NCBI GenBank assembly: GCA_024291935.2
Contig: CM044310.1
Span: 87,276,213 to 87,340,212, forward strand
Reading direction: 5' to 3'
DNA from: Okapia johnstoni
Lineage: Eukaryota; Chordata; Mammalia; Artiodactyla; Giraffidae
Length of the DNA: 64,000 nt
How positions within the stretch are numbered: position 1 is the first letter of the stretch; each line of letters begins with the position of its first letter. The notes beneath the pieces are model-generated. The model saw only the letters and a list, made by a program, of their open reading frames with translations. It made no database searches and was not told the origin of the DNA. This document shows positions 24,945 to 36,235 of this stretch, one piece after another. The position numbers and the translations under genes were made by a program.

Positions 24945-25480
24945 CACTCACTGAGAGCGGGCAGGAGCTTGTGATCTGGAGTCATGCTCCTTGCGCCCTG
25001 ATCCTGGTTCTCTTCCTTTGCTGTATGATTTTTTAAAAAATAATCTGTATTTATTTGTTTTATTTTTTGGCTGTGCTGGGTCTTTGTCGCTTTGCACAGG
25101 CTTTTGCTAGTTGCAGTGAGTAAGGGCTACCCTTCGTTGCGGTGTGCCGGCCTCTCACTGTGGTAGCTTCTCTTTTTGTGGAGCACAGGCGCAGTAGTTC
25201 TGGTGCAGTTCTGTTGCTCCTCGGCATGTGGGATCTTCCCAGACCAGGGATTGAACTGGTGTCCCCCTGCATCGGCCGGCAAATTCTCATCCACTGTGCC
25301 ACCAGGGAAGTCCTGCTGCAGGATTTGGGGCAAGTTGCTTAACCTCTCTGAGCTCCAGTTACCTCATCGGCGAAAGTGCAACTGATGAAAATAAGCCCAC
25401 GGCGCTCATTGAGACTGAAATGAGGAAACGCATACTCAGCCCTTAATTCAGAATCGGACACAAGCAGTATCGGTATTTCA
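24945..25480 (+). mobile_element. MIR SINE split by a CHR-1 SINE
   Basis: The MIR runs 24945-25030 and resumes at 25314 (GGGGCAAGTTGCTTAACCTC). Junction flanks TGCTGTATGATTT and TGCTGCAGGATTT look like a worn target duplication. Confidence 0.7.
25031..25313 (-). mobile_element. CHR-1 type SINE
   Basis: TTTTTTGGCTGTGCTGGGTC to GTGCCACCAGGGAAGTCC; inserted in a MIR. Confidence 0.9.
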
Positions 25481-25551
25481 CTACTAATATTATTCTCATC
25501 TGTGTCTGTTATGACTGGTTCGGCCTCTCAGCCATTCGTTTCAGGCTCTGT

Positions 25552-25646
25552 GGGCTGCTGCTGCTGCTGCTAAGTCGCTTCAGCCGTGTCCAACTCTGTG
25601 CGACTCCACAGACAGCAGCCCACCAGGCTCCCCCGTCCCTGGGATT
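25552..25646 (-). mobile_element. Bov-A SINE fragment
   Basis: GCTGCTGCTGCTGCTAAGTC to CCCCGTCCCTGGGATT; one monomer only. Confidence 0.85.
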
Positions 25647-25954
25647 GCATCCATCAGCAATAAATATTGTGGAGAGTTTTAGTCTCTGCGTTCCCAACTT
25701 TTAAGCTCAGGCTAATAATTCCTTTTGGATCTCAGGGCATGGGGACCATTGGGCATTATCTTTTTTTTTTTTTTCTGGCTTCCCTGGCAGCAGTTTGTAT
25801 CTGTTTGGAGTCCTAGTTGACCTTCCGCCTACAAGGCTGTCTTATCGAGTATTTCTGGCTTCCTCAATAGGACTAGACATAAGACGTGGGTGGACGAAAA
25901 GCAGACAGGGACCCCAGAGGCCACCAGCTTGAATCGACGTGGTCAGCACTGGGA

Positions 25955-26105
25955 GAACCCTGAGAAGTCACGGGCCAGCTTCTTACCCCAATGGGAAAAC
26001 AGAGGCCCAGAGTGACAGGGTCAATCTTGGTCACCTAGCTTAGGCTGGTGGCGGAGGGGATTTGAACATGGCTCCCTAACTCACTACCAGCACCCACTCT
26101 CAAGG
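25955..26105 (-). mobile_element. MIR SINE
   Basis: AATGGGAAAACAGAGGCCCA and GGTCACCTAGCTTAGGCTGG in reversed MIR order. Confidence 0.75.
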
Positions 26106-26149
26106 TCTGAGGCATGCATGACAGAACTGTTCAGCAGTTTGGAACCTTG

Positions 26150-26310
26150 TGGTTTTCTATACTCTGTTAATTAATTTTATTATAAAAGTTCAAGCACAGT
26201 AAAAAAGTACAAAGAATAGTACTACAAACATCCCTGTTTCTACCACCCAGAATTAACAGATGTCAACATTGTCATATTTGCTTCAGCTCTTTTATTTGTA
26301 AGACATAAAA
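26150..26310 (-). mobile_element. Old L1M-type LINE fragment
   Basis: AAAAGTACAAAGAATAGTAC and ACCCAGAATTAACAGATGTC are typical of reversed old L1 3' sequence. Confidence 0.55.
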
Positions 26311-26647
26311 AATTAACAGGATCGTGGCTTTAAATGCCACCTCTTGCTGGTGACTCCCCACTCACATCTCCAGCCCAGGCCTCTCTTTTGAACTGCAGGC
26401 TCGTATTTCCGGCTGCTACTCGACATCTCCACGTAGCCATCAAATAGCATCTCTAACTCCCCGGTGAGCTCTTGCTGCCTACCTCACCTCCAGCCAGAGC
26501 AGTGTGTTATCTGCCTCCACCACTTCCAACTGGTTTGAGCCGTCATCACCTCCTATGAAGATTCAGCACTCATTTCTTGTCTGGCTTTCTTGCATCTGAC
26601 TTGGGCCCTTTCTACCACATTTTCTCTATTATGAGAATGCTGCTGGG
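26311..26647. other. Unassigned sequence
   Basis: Some L2-like wording, but no assignment can be supported; no gene. Confidence 0.35.
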
Positions 26648-26787
26648 GAATTCCCTGGTTGTCCAGTGGTTAGGACTCTGTGCTTTCCCTGTTCAAGGCC
26701 TGGGTTTGATACCTGGTCGGGGAACTAAGATCCCACAAGTCACGTGGTAGAGCCAAAATAAATAAAAATATTTCTTAAAAAAAAAAA
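26648..26787 (+). mobile_element. CHR-2 type SINE with A-rich tail
   Basis: GGAATTCCCTGGTTGTCCAG to a poly(A) tail; ATGCTG repeats before and after. Confidence 0.9.
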
Positions 26788-26798
26788 AATGCTGTTAT

Positions 26799-26920
26799 GG
26801 GACTTCCCTGGTGGTCCAGTGGTCAATAATCTGCCCTCCCATTGCAGGCACAGATTCAATTTCTGGTTAGGGAACTAAGATTTTGCATGCTGCACAGTGT
26901 GGGCTAAAAAATAGAAAAAA
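26799..26920 (+). mobile_element. CHR-2 type SINE
   Basis: GGGACTTCCCTGGTGGTCCA to an A-rich tail. It lies just after the preceding copy, and ATGCTG occurs a third time at its end. Confidence 0.9.
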
Positions 26921-26929
26921 AAATGCTGC

Positions 26930-27180
26930 CAGGAACATCTCCACTCATATGTACGTGAGTGTACAAGCCTCATTCATCCCTAGAAAGAGGATGGCTAGGT
27001 TATAAGGGGCAACTGCTCTCCAAAGATCTTACTTTGCACTCTTTCTAACAATTTCTGAAACTCAGTGTCTCCCTACCTCCTCCTTCAGTACTTCCTATAT
27101 TCAGACTTTGAAATATTTACCTATCTGATAAGTGTGATGTGTAATGATACTTCCCTGAGGTATAATTTGCATGTCTCTGC
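26930..27180 (-). mobile_element. Old L1M-type LINE fragment
   Basis: GGATGGCTAGGTTATAAGGG and CTGATAAGTGTGATGTGTAA are reversed L1 blocks. Confidence 0.65.
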
Positions 27181-27269
27181 CTCCCAACTTCACCATGCAT
27201 TAACATCCAGAAAGTAAGCCCTGGTCTAGTGGTCCTCACACTGACTGCATGTCTCATTAGTCTGTCACA

Positions 27270-27470
27270 CTCTAGCAAGAGAGAGCATAGTGGGCTCCTG
27301 ACCTTCACGCATGGTTTCAATTCTGGCTCCTCCATCTGCTGGCCATACAACCTCAGGCAAATTCCCTTATCTCTGGGAACCTCCACTATAAAATGGAGAT
27401 AACTGGGTCTACTCATGGAATTGTGGTGAGGATTAAGAGAAAATGAAGATTAGGCATTTAACGTACCATG
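27270..27470 (+). mobile_element. MIR SINE
   Basis: CATACAACCTCAGGCAAATT, CACTATAAAATGGAGATAAC and GTGAGGATTAAGAGAAA. Confidence 0.75.
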
Positions 27471-27492
27471 TGCTTGAAGATTTCACACTTAT

Positions 27493-27643
27493 GGGACTTC
27501 CCTGGTGGCCCAGTGGCTGAGGTTCCATGCTCCCAATACAGAGGGCCTGGGTTTGATTCCTGGTTAGGGAACTAGATCCCACATGCTACAACTAAGATCC
27601 AGTGCAGTCAAATTAAAAAGAAAAAATTTTTAAATAATTGTTT
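27493..27643 (+). mobile_element. CHR-2 type SINE
   Basis: GGGACTTCCCTGGTGGCCCA to an A/T-rich tail; flanks GATTTCACACTTA and GATTTCACGTTTA look like a 13-bp target duplication. Confidence 0.9.
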
Positions 27644-28162
27644 AAAAAAGATTTCACGTTTACAGTGGAGTGATAAATTGATAGGCAGCTTGAATCAGTC
27701 AGATATGCCTGGAGTTTGGCCTCAGTGCTTTGGTAAGGCCTGTCACCTTTCCAAATATGAGGCTGGCATCTTTAGGAGAGAGAGCAGGACAGGAGATTCT
27801 AGGGTAGACAGATCAAAGAAGAAGTAGGAAGCCATGGAGAATATAGGGGGCCAGCATCTTTGTTACAGAAGATGGAGAAGTGTGATGCAGAGGGGTGAAC
27901 CCCCGTACAGAGCCTCACACCCTGGCCGGTTGGGCTTTGGGGTGGGAGGCTGGTTGAGCAGCCCCTACCCCCCTGCGCTGATTACCCCTCTCCTGCTGGG
28001 GTCACAAGATGCCTTCCTCCGTGTGATCCAAGCTCTTAAGACTGTGCTGAGAGCATTTTTAAAGATCTCATCAGCAGAAGATCTGTAGATTTTGACAAAC
28101 TCGAAGATTCTTCCCATTTCCTTTATGTTTTTTCCAAAGATTTGTTCCATCACCTAAGGTAA
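27644..28162. other. Unassigned sequence
   Basis: No gene or named repeat is recognised. Confidence 0.4.
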
Positions 28163-28380
28163 CAGTGTGTGTATGTGTGAGAGAAAGGGAGAGAGACAGA
28201 CAGAGACCCTGAGCAAGCTGTACATACAAGGGTGGCTGGGGCTGTCTTCTCTCAGGATAGTTCTGAGAAATGCTCTTCCCGCAACCAACACACACACATC
28301 AGGATAGTTCTGAAAAATGCTCTCCCCACAACCAACACACACACACACATACACACTCACACTCTCACACACTCACACAC
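28163..28380. repeat. (TG)n/(GA)n and (CA)n microsatellites with a 47-bp tandem duplication
   Basis: A TG/GA-rich patch (28163-28206) is followed by two copies of a 47-bp unit (28253-28299 and 28300-28346) that starts CAGGATAGTTCTGA and ends in CA repeats. The second copy runs into a longer CA/CT-rich array to 28380. Confidence 0.85.
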
Positions 28381-29322
28381 TTCTGCTTTTCTGGCCCCCA
28401 TTTGCACTCATGGAGCCCCAGTACAGAACCCTGCAGCCCATGGAGAAACCAGCCTGGGAGGAGGTAGGTCCCAGCGCTGTGGACTGTAAAAAAGCAGGCC
28501 ACCGCTAATTAGGAGCTAGCTTGCTGGGTGCCCAACCACCTTCGCCCTGGGCAGGCGTCACAGACTCTCCAGGGCTGGCAGCTGCTGGTTAATTACATAG
28601 GACTCCAGCCTCACAGCTGTAATTCAGTACCCACTGGGCAAGTGAAACCGTCTGCTTTTGCACACGGCCCCAAGGGAGGATGAGTAAAGCCAAAGCTGAC
28701 AATTACTCAGCAGCGCAGTGGCTGGTCCGGGTTGGCTGGCCTTTGGAGAGGGCGCAGGACGCTCTCCTCCGTCCAGCCTTCCTTGTTTCATCCTCTCCAT
28801 CCCCCCTCCCTCCCTTCCTTCCCTCAATCAGTTATTCAGCAAACATATTCAGGGCCTACTATGCGCTTAGCTTCGGGTTCGCCCTCTGGATGGAGTCACT
28901 GAGCCAGACACAGGGCCTGGTCCCCACGAACTTGCTTTCCAAGAGGGGCAGCGAGCGTGTTGGTAGCTGTCAGAAAGGGAGAAAGCCAGCAGGGTTTCTG
29001 TGAGGACACACCAGGGCGGGGTGGCGCTGGAATGAGCCCGGGAGTGAGAACTTCCCTAAATGTTGCCCCCGAGGGGCCTTCCTTGCCTCATCCTGGTCTC
29101 AGCCCTTCATTTCTCCCCATCTAGGTGACCTCTGGGTCCCTCATGGAACGCTGGAGCTGGATTCGAGGTGTTCGCATGGGAGGCCCAGAACCCTAGGGCT
29201 TCATGGAGGTGTCTGGCTGGGGCTGCGGCAGATGGGATTCTAGGTCCCTTCCCTGTCTCCCCCTCCCCTGGTTAAACAGGGCAGCTCTTCTTTTTAAAAT
29301 TCATTTTATCTTGTACATCCCA
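28381..29322. other. Unassigned unique sequence
   Basis: Contains several TAATTA-type motifs at 28503-28705 and a short MIR/L2-like patch near 28830. No exon is supported. Confidence 0.4.
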
Positions 29323-29340
29323 CCCCCCCCCCCCCCCCCC
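29323..29340. repeat. Poly-C tract, 18 bases
   Basis: Uninterrupted run of 18 C bases. Confidence 0.9.
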
Positions 29341-29589
29341 ACCATCCCTCTTATAATGATTTTATCTGGGGGCTGGGAGAGGCAGTTGCTATAGCTAGAA
29401 CTAGTTGGATCACTGGTGACACGAGCTGTGCCTTCCAGGTTAATGGCCTTGCCCCAGGGAACAGTGGGACCTTCCAAATATGCCCCTGGAATCCCAATTA
29501 GATCTCAGGCCCAATGTGCTTTCTTCGTTTTCAAAACATTTATTTATTCTTTAAAATAACAATAATAAATCCACTACATGTGAATCTAA

Positions 29590-30480
29590 ATAGCACTTCA
29601 AACTTTTTATATTAGAGTGTAGTTGATTTACAATGTTAGTTGCAGGTGTACAGCAAACTGATTCAGTTATACACATATCCATTCTGTATCAGATCCTTTT
29701 CTCATATAGATTATTACAGGATATCGAGTAGAGTTCCCTGTGCTTAATAGTAGGTCCTTACTGACTATCTATCTTATATATAGTAGTGCTTCAGTTGTGT
29801 CCAACTCTGTGTGACACTATGGACTGTAGCCAGCCAAGCTCCCTCTGTCCGTGGGGATTCTCCAAGGTAAGAATACTGGAGTGGGTTGCCATGCCCTCCT
29901 AAGGGGATCTTCCTGACCCAGGGATCAAACTTGCGTCTCTTACATCTCCTGCATTGGCAGACGGCTTCTCTACTGCTGAGCCACCAGGGAAGCTCATATA
30001 TATAGCAGTCTGTATGTGTTAATCCCAAGCTCCCAATACATCCCTCTCCCCACCCAACATTTCCCCTTTGGTAAGCATTAAGTTTGTTTTCAAAGTCTAG
30101 GAGTCTCCTTCTGTTTTAAAAATAAGTTGATTAGTATCATTATTTTTTTAGATTCCACGTATAGATGATATCATATATTTATTTTTCTCTGACTTACTTC
30201 ACTTAGTATGAGAATTTCTAGGTCCATCCATATTGCTGCCAATGGCATTATTTCATTCTTTATAACTGAGTAATATTCCATTATTATGTATACCACATCT
30301 TTATTCCTCTATTAATGGACATTTAGATTGCTACCATGTCTTGGCTATTATAAAAAGTGCTGTCATGGACACTGGGCTGTGTATATCTTTTTGAATTATG
30401 GTTTTCTTTGGATACATGCCCACGAGTGGAATTGTTCTATTTTTAGTTTTTTAAGGAACCTCCATACTGTTCTCCATAGT
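29590..30480 (-). mobile_element. L1 LINE 3' fragment split by a Bov-tA SINE
   Basis: Reversed L1 (AGTGTAGTTGATTTACAATG, then GGTCCATCCATATTGCTGCC) is interrupted at 29783-29994; TATATATAG occurs on both sides. Confidence 0.85.
29783..29994 (-). mobile_element. Bov-tA SINE
   Basis: AGTGCTTCAGTTGTGTCCAA to GAGCCACCAGGGAAGCTC. Confidence 0.9.
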
Positions 30481-30489
30481 GTTGTTTTC

Positions 30490-31310
30490 TCTTTTTAAAG
30501 TTATTCTTAAAATTTGAAATAATTTCAAAAACAGATAACAGAAAATTAAATACAGAACCTTCCAATGTTATCAGATATTAAGTTCTGTTCACTTTAATTT
30601 TCAAAGGAACAAAATAATCAGAGTAGAAACTGCCTGTGTAAACTTTCCATATCTCATTCTTACTCCACCACCAAATGCGGGAACCAATCTCATGAAGTGT
30701 TTATTATGCCCATGCATGTTTTTCTACTTTTACTACATATGTACGTATCTATAAAAATTACATACCCCTGTTTTACAGGTTTATAAACCTTCTATAAAAT
30801 GACATCATTCTCTATGTAGCCTTTTACAATTTTTTTTTTTTTACTTTTTTGGCTCAGCATTTTGAGATTTATGGTTTTAACTGCTTTATACTATTCTATT
30901 ATATGACTACTTCACAATTTGTCCAGTTGATGGGCTTTTATATGTTTCTGTCTACTTTGTCATTGTTATAAACACTGCTGCAGTAAATATCCACGCATAC
31001 GTGTTTCTGTATGTGAAATGTGCCAGGGTTTCTCTAGGGGGTGTACCTAGGAGGGGACTTACAGGATTGAAGGGGACAGCCTTGTTCTGCTTTACTAGAT
31101 CTTTCCAAATTGCTCACCACAGGGGTTTACAATCCCATAACCAGTGTACTCAGGTGCCCAATTCTCCATGGCTTTGTTAATACTCGGTGCCGCCAGACTT
31201 CATTTTTGCCAGTCTGACCGATGTGCAATGGCATTTCCTTGGCTGCTGATTTGCAGTTCCCTAATTACCACTGAGGCTGAGCATACTATCATAAGACTCT
31301 TGGCCCCTCA
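30490..31310 (-). mobile_element. Old L1M-type LINE fragment
   Basis: TTTACTTTTTTGGCTCAGCA, ATAAACACTGCTGCAGTAAA and CCAAATTGCTCACCACAGGG are reversed L1 blocks. Confidence 0.7.
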
Positions 31311-31794
31311 GGTCTCCTCTGCGTGGTCCGCTCTTCTTCCTCAAATGCTGCATTCCACAATCACTTGGTAGGACAGAGTGCTGAGCCATCCTGCTTTGGG
31401 ATCAGTCTGCATATTATTTTCTCAGATACGCGGCAAGTCTCTGTCTTGCCACATTTCTGGTTTTTTTAAAATAATTTCCCCATTCAGGAGGCTCATGGTG
31501 ACCTTGGTTGATGAGGAAGATGAACATCCTGATGTATCCCCAGGAAGGATAGACTCAGGGTGGGGCAGGGGGGCTGACACAGCTGTATCTGCAGCCTTTG
31601 AGTCCTCTGCAGGCCCACTGGGGACCCCTCGACAAAGCTCATATCAGCCTCCTGCACTTTATCCTCTTACTTCAGAAACCCTTCCTTCCGGCTGAGATTG
31701 ATTCCTAGCAAGGCATTGTGGATTTGCTCCGTAATGGTTCTCGAGAAAAGGAGGAAGCAGAAGAATTCCTGGAATGAAGGTCATTCTAGAATGC
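31311..31794. other. Unassigned sequence
   Basis: A plus-strand frame of 105 codons (31378-31695) has no motif. No gene is supported. Confidence 0.4.
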
Positions 31795-31935
31795 CAGAGC
31801 TGTAAGGGCGATCGTGTGGTCCAGACTGTCTCAATCCCAACCCCATTTACACATTGGGAGTCTGAGGTCCCAAAGGGGAAGTGCCCTGGCCACCGTTTCA
31901 TCCACAGTGCAGATCGGCTGGGCCAGATGATGAAT
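31795..31935 (-). mobile_element. MIR SINE
   Basis: CCCCATTTACACATTGGGAG and GAAGTGCCCTGGCCACCG in reversed MIR order; diverged. Confidence 0.55.
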
Positions 31936-32169
31936 TGAGGAGGGTAACTTCCCAGGGCCCTTGACATCTTTTAGGTGTCTGTGGAGTGAGGCCATTTGCA
32001 GAACGTCCTGCTTGGGGTAAGCAACTTCTGAGGGCCCCCCACAGTGCCACCTGCCTCACCCAAGGATGCAAAGGAGGTTTATTGTGTAATTGGCAAGGTG
32101 AGGCACCAGGGAAGAAGCTGCTGGTGAGCGTCAGAGGCCAGCATGGTCAGATGGTGAAATAAACAAGGC

Positions 32170-32315
32170 TGCCTCTTCTCTCACTCTCCGTCTCTTCTGC
32201 TTTCCTTTCTCTCCATCTCTTCTCCTGGTTTCCTTTCTTCTTCCTCTTCCTCCCTTCTCCCACTTCCCTCTCACATCTCACCCTTTCTCTTGTTTCTTCT
32301 GTTTTTCTCTCTTAG
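32170..32315. repeat. Pyrimidine-rich (CT) tract
   Basis: About 145 bases almost entirely C and T on the plus strand, without a fixed unit. Confidence 0.85.
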
Positions 32316-32477
32316 TGCAAGAAGCCAGGAAGTCAGGGCAACTGAGTGTCTTTAAACTCACTCACTGGGATTGCTCACTCACAAGGTCACTTCCCAGCCC
32401 TGGGCCACAGGCTACCTGAAACAACAAGGAGGTGGTCATTGCTAGATGACTACTAGGGCCTCTCTCAGCTCTGTTCT

Positions 32478-32764
32478 GCTGCTGGTGCTGCTGCTAAGTC
32501 GCTTCAGTCGTGTCCGACTCTGTGCAACCCCATAGACGGCAGCCCACCAGGCTCTGCCATCCCTGGGATTCTCCAGGCAAGAACACTGGAGTGGGCTGCC
32601 ATTTCCTTCTCCAATGCATGAAAGTGAAAAGTGAAAGTGAAGTTGCTCAGTCGTGTCCAGCTCGTAGCGACCCCCTGGACTGCAGCACACCAGGCCCCTC
32701 TGTCCATGGGATTTTCCAGGCAAGAGTACTGGAGTGGGGGAGTGGGGTGCCATTGCCTTCTCCA
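32478..32764 (-). mobile_element. Bov-A2 SINE with perfect 12-bp target-site duplication
   Basis: Reversed dimer starting GCTGCTGGTGCTGCTGC. CAGCTCTGTTCT flanks it at 32466-32477 and 32765-32776. Confidence 0.93.
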
Positions 32765-32792
32765 CAGCTCTGTTCTAGGTGTGCGTAAAGAG

Positions 32793-32911
32793 CTTTTTTT
32801 CTTGGCCGTGCCGCGTGTCCCGTGGGATCTTAGTTCCTTGACCAGGGATCGAACCTGCGTCCCTTGCATTGGAAGCTTGGAGTGGTAACCACTGGACTGC
32901 CAGGGAAGTCC
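32793..32911 (-). mobile_element. CHR-2 type SINE
   Basis: TTCTTGGCCGTGCCGCGTGT to ACTGCCAGGGAAGTCC. Confidence 0.88.
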
Positions 32912-33714
32912 TGAGACAGCTTCCTGTCTCAGAAGATCCCTGTTTCTTAGATTTCTAGAGGCGAAGCCCCCTCTGACAACACCCACCCCACAACCCCACC
33001 CAAAGCAGTTTGTATCTACAGCTTTGGGATCAAAGTCACTTTTTGGAGAAATTTCAGCAACTGTTAATTGTCTGCAGGCACTTGTAGCTGTGCTTTTCCT
33101 CCAAAGATGTGGGAGGGAATTCAGCAGCCCAGGCCCTGCGGCCCCAGTAGCATGTTCTCCCTACAGATGGCTCACCGGCCCAACATTTTCTCCAGTTTCA
33201 AAATCCTTCAGGTCTAGGGACTTCTGTTTGAACAAGCCCCTCAGGCAGAGGAACCAAGGCTCAACCCACAGAGCCCTCCCCCACCTAGCAGGGATTTCAC
33301 TAACAACTCAGAGCCATAGTATACTAGGTATTAACTTTGTTGATTTCTCCATGATAAATACATAGTTCTCTGAAAATAATCAGATCCTCTCCAATTAATG
33401 TTAGGGAGAAAAAAAAGAGACCACAGTTTGAAGGTTGTATAGAGGAGAGCAATTATCCACTTCAGTCACTTCCTGCATGGCAAAGGGGTTGATGATAGAG
33501 CCTGTCATCTCCCTCCACACCTGCAGGGCTACTAGTGTCTTTGTGAAATCTGGGTCTGGGAAACCCAGCGTGAGAACCAGGAGGGATGGCCACGACAACC
33601 CAGCTGGGCAGAAACACCTGGATGTGCTAGAATGCTGGGCCAGATACAGGTCTGAGTGAGCCTCAGATGGACATAGATTTGTGCTGCTACTGCTTTGACT
33701 CCATCTCTGTCTTT
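32912..33714. other. Unassigned unique sequence
   Basis: Frames of up to 113 codons without motifs on both strands; no gene is supported. Confidence 0.4.
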
Positions 33715-33815
33715 CTCTGTCTGGTCTTGGGCAAACCATTTGACCTCAGTTTCCCTGCCAATAAAATGGGGATAATCATCCACTCTTCTAAGGGTGCCTC
33801 TTAAGAATAATTGGC
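33715..33815 (+). mobile_element. MIR SINE core
   Basis: GGGCAAACCATTTGACCTCA and AATAAAATGGGGATAATCAT. Confidence 0.7.
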
Positions 33816-34451
33816 CAGTTTCTGCAGGGCACTTTGAAGAAAATTGCTGTGAAGATGTTCTGCTCGCCTGGAATTTTCCATAGTGCCCATATGCAACAGA
33901 CGAGGGTGGCCATTGTTCTGATTTTGGCACTTGCCGCTGTACCATTTTCCCCAGTTCAGTTGGAAGAGGGGGAGGGGCCGTGATCACAGCCTGGGCCTGC
34001 CTGGACTATTAAAGGCACAACTCTGCCTTTGATGCCTGCCTGCAATGCTTGTTAATTTTAATAGGAAGCCAACAGAGACGAGAAGATTCTGCCTGGCAGA
34101 AGAAAAGAGGTTGAGACTGAAGAGGATTAGTGCCAGTTCAGTTTGGATCTTGTTTGGCTTTGAAGTCCTTGGCCCCGGTGCTGGAGTGACAGAACAACTC
34201 CTAGATGTCAGCAGGGTGGGAGGCAGGGGGCTGGGGAAGTTTGGACCTGAGGCCCTTCTGGTCCCAGCCTAGCCAAGGGCAAATGGCTCCTGTCCCAACT
34301 GGGGAGTCACTGGAGGATCTCCCAAGCTGGTGAATTTCTGGGGAAACCTCAACAGGGGTCTCCAACTACCTTGACTTCAGGGGCAAGTCAAGGTAAGACT
34401 TTGATCTTAATGCATAAAAGCAAAGTGAACTGATTATAGTAATAGACCGCA
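33816..34451. other. Unassigned sequence
   Basis: No gene or named repeat is recognised. Confidence 0.4.
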
Positions 34452-34809
34452 GTGGTGGTGGTGGTTGTTCAATTGCTAAGTTGTGTCCGACTCTCTGCAA
34501 CCCCATGAACTGCTGCACACCAGGCTTCCCTGTCTTTCACTATCTCCTGGAGTTTGATCAAACTCATATCTACACAGTCAGTGACGCCAACCAACCATCT
34601 CAAGCTCTGTCGCCCCCTTCTCCTCCTGCCCTCAATCTTTCCCAGCATCAGGGTCTTTTCCAATGAGTCAGTTCTTCGCATCAGGCGGCCAAAGTATTGG
34701 AGCTTCAGCTTCAGCATCAATCCTTCCAATGAATATTCAGGGTTGATTTCCTTTAGGATTGACTGGTTTGATCTCCTTGCAGTCCAAGGGACTCTCAAGA
34801 GTCTTCTCT
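34452..34809 (-). mobile_element. BovB LINE 3' end
   Basis: GTGGTTGTTCAATTGCTAAG to GGGACTCTCAAGAGTCTTCT. An open minus frame of 109 codons (34469-34798) is the ORF2 C-terminus ([17 protein letters not shown]). Confidence 0.92.
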
Positions 34810-36102
34810 GACTGTGGCTAGTTGTCTAAGCTCCAGTCGAATACTGGGATTTGGGAATGAGGGTCAAATTTTGCTATCTCTTCTGATTCTGTAGGAGAAA
34901 TGGGAAACTGGATGTTGTGTATGTATGTGAATATTCTAATTTTTAAACAGTGCTCAAAGTTGTTTCTTTATTATCTTAAAATACTCTCATGAACAAACAT
35001 ATCCATAGGCCAGAGCAGCCCTTTGGGTCCTATTTTGTGACCTCTGTCGTAGAATTCTAAAGCTTCAGGAGTGCATAGTCCCTTAAAACTCACTAAGACC
35101 TTTGTTTACCATCTTCTAGAGATTTCAGACCAGTTGCTGGTTGAGGGTGTCAGAATTACAGAGAGATAATTTTTACTGATATAAAACACAAGTATTTAGT
35201 GATTCTGATGCAATGGGCTTGGAATGGGATCTGGGGAGGGTCTCCTGTTTTTTTCTTTTTTTTTTTAACTCTTCAGATGTTCAGTTGGGCAACCAGGTTT
35301 GGGAAATGGTGACCTCATCAATTCTCAGTGATTAAAATTTTTCAGTCATAAACACTTTTGAGAAGTTGAAGAAAGTTATGCACATTTTCCTGGGTGGGGG
35401 AAGATGCTCATCCAGAAAAAATTTTGCATACAGTGTCAGGCAGTCTGAATACCTCTCTGAAGGCCATTGGAGAGCACCCAGTGAAGAACGTTGGCAGTAC
35501 TTACTGCTGGAATCCCATCTGCAAGCGCCGTGAGAATAGCCTCTGGGGTCTTACTTGTACTCCTCCAGTGACAGGGCACTCATTACCTTTGGAGGAAGCC
35601 TCCCCGCTTTTCACCAGCACTAGTCTTCAGCAAAGTCCTTCTTGTGAACAGAACCCAGTCCCCTCTTCTCACAAGCATCTTTCTCCAGGGCCCCTGGATT
35701 TGCAGGCGCCTGCAAATCCCACATGTGTGCTCTGGCTCGTCTTTCTGGTTTTACTGGGGTCTAAAGGAGACCAGGAGGAGCTGAGGGGGTGAGGGGACTG
35801 GCCGAGGATGAGGACTGCTTCCTCTTGCGGTTTGGGAATTCAGGAGCAGATAATTGACCAGATCCTGGTGAATCCTGTTCCTACCACCTCATCCCTTTGT
35901 CCTCTTTTGAGACCTCACTCCATGAATCCAGCATGAGATGTCAAATCTATGGTCACCATCTTCTCCCTGTGGCTATCTCTCTTGGAGAGGCTGACCCCCA
36001 AGCCTGGAAGATGAACTTTTTCAATGTGAGTCAGGTACAGCTTGGAGATACTAGAAGCATCAAATAAAGGGTTATTTGAATTCATTTAGCCCAACTCTCT
36101 TG
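34810..36102. other. Unassigned unique sequence, 1.3 kb
   Basis: A plus frame of 132 codons (35394-35792) looks non-coding: no domain and no splice context. No repeat family is recognised apart from a T-run near 35250. Confidence 0.4.
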
Positions 36103-36235
36103 CTTTTTTTTTTTTTTTTTTTTTTTGGCCACACCATGTGGCTTGAGGGATCTTAGTTCCTGGACCAGAAACTAAACCTGGGCCCTTGGCAATGAAAGCC
36201 CAGAGTCCAAACCACTAGACCGCCAGGGTATTCCC
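36103..36235 (-). mobile_element. CHR-2 type SINE
   Basis: T-run, then GGCCACACCATGTGGC and a right end ACCGCCAGGGTATTCCCC. Confidence 0.88.

Noticed and set aside
28163..28380. Repeated units as a CRISPR-like array
   Set aside because: Only two 47-bp units with CA microsatellite ends, in a mammalian genome; simple tandem duplication.
32504..32986. 160-codon minus-strand open frame
   Set aside because: It lies across a Bov-A2 and a CHR-2 SINE; the translation is the standard SINE shadow text.
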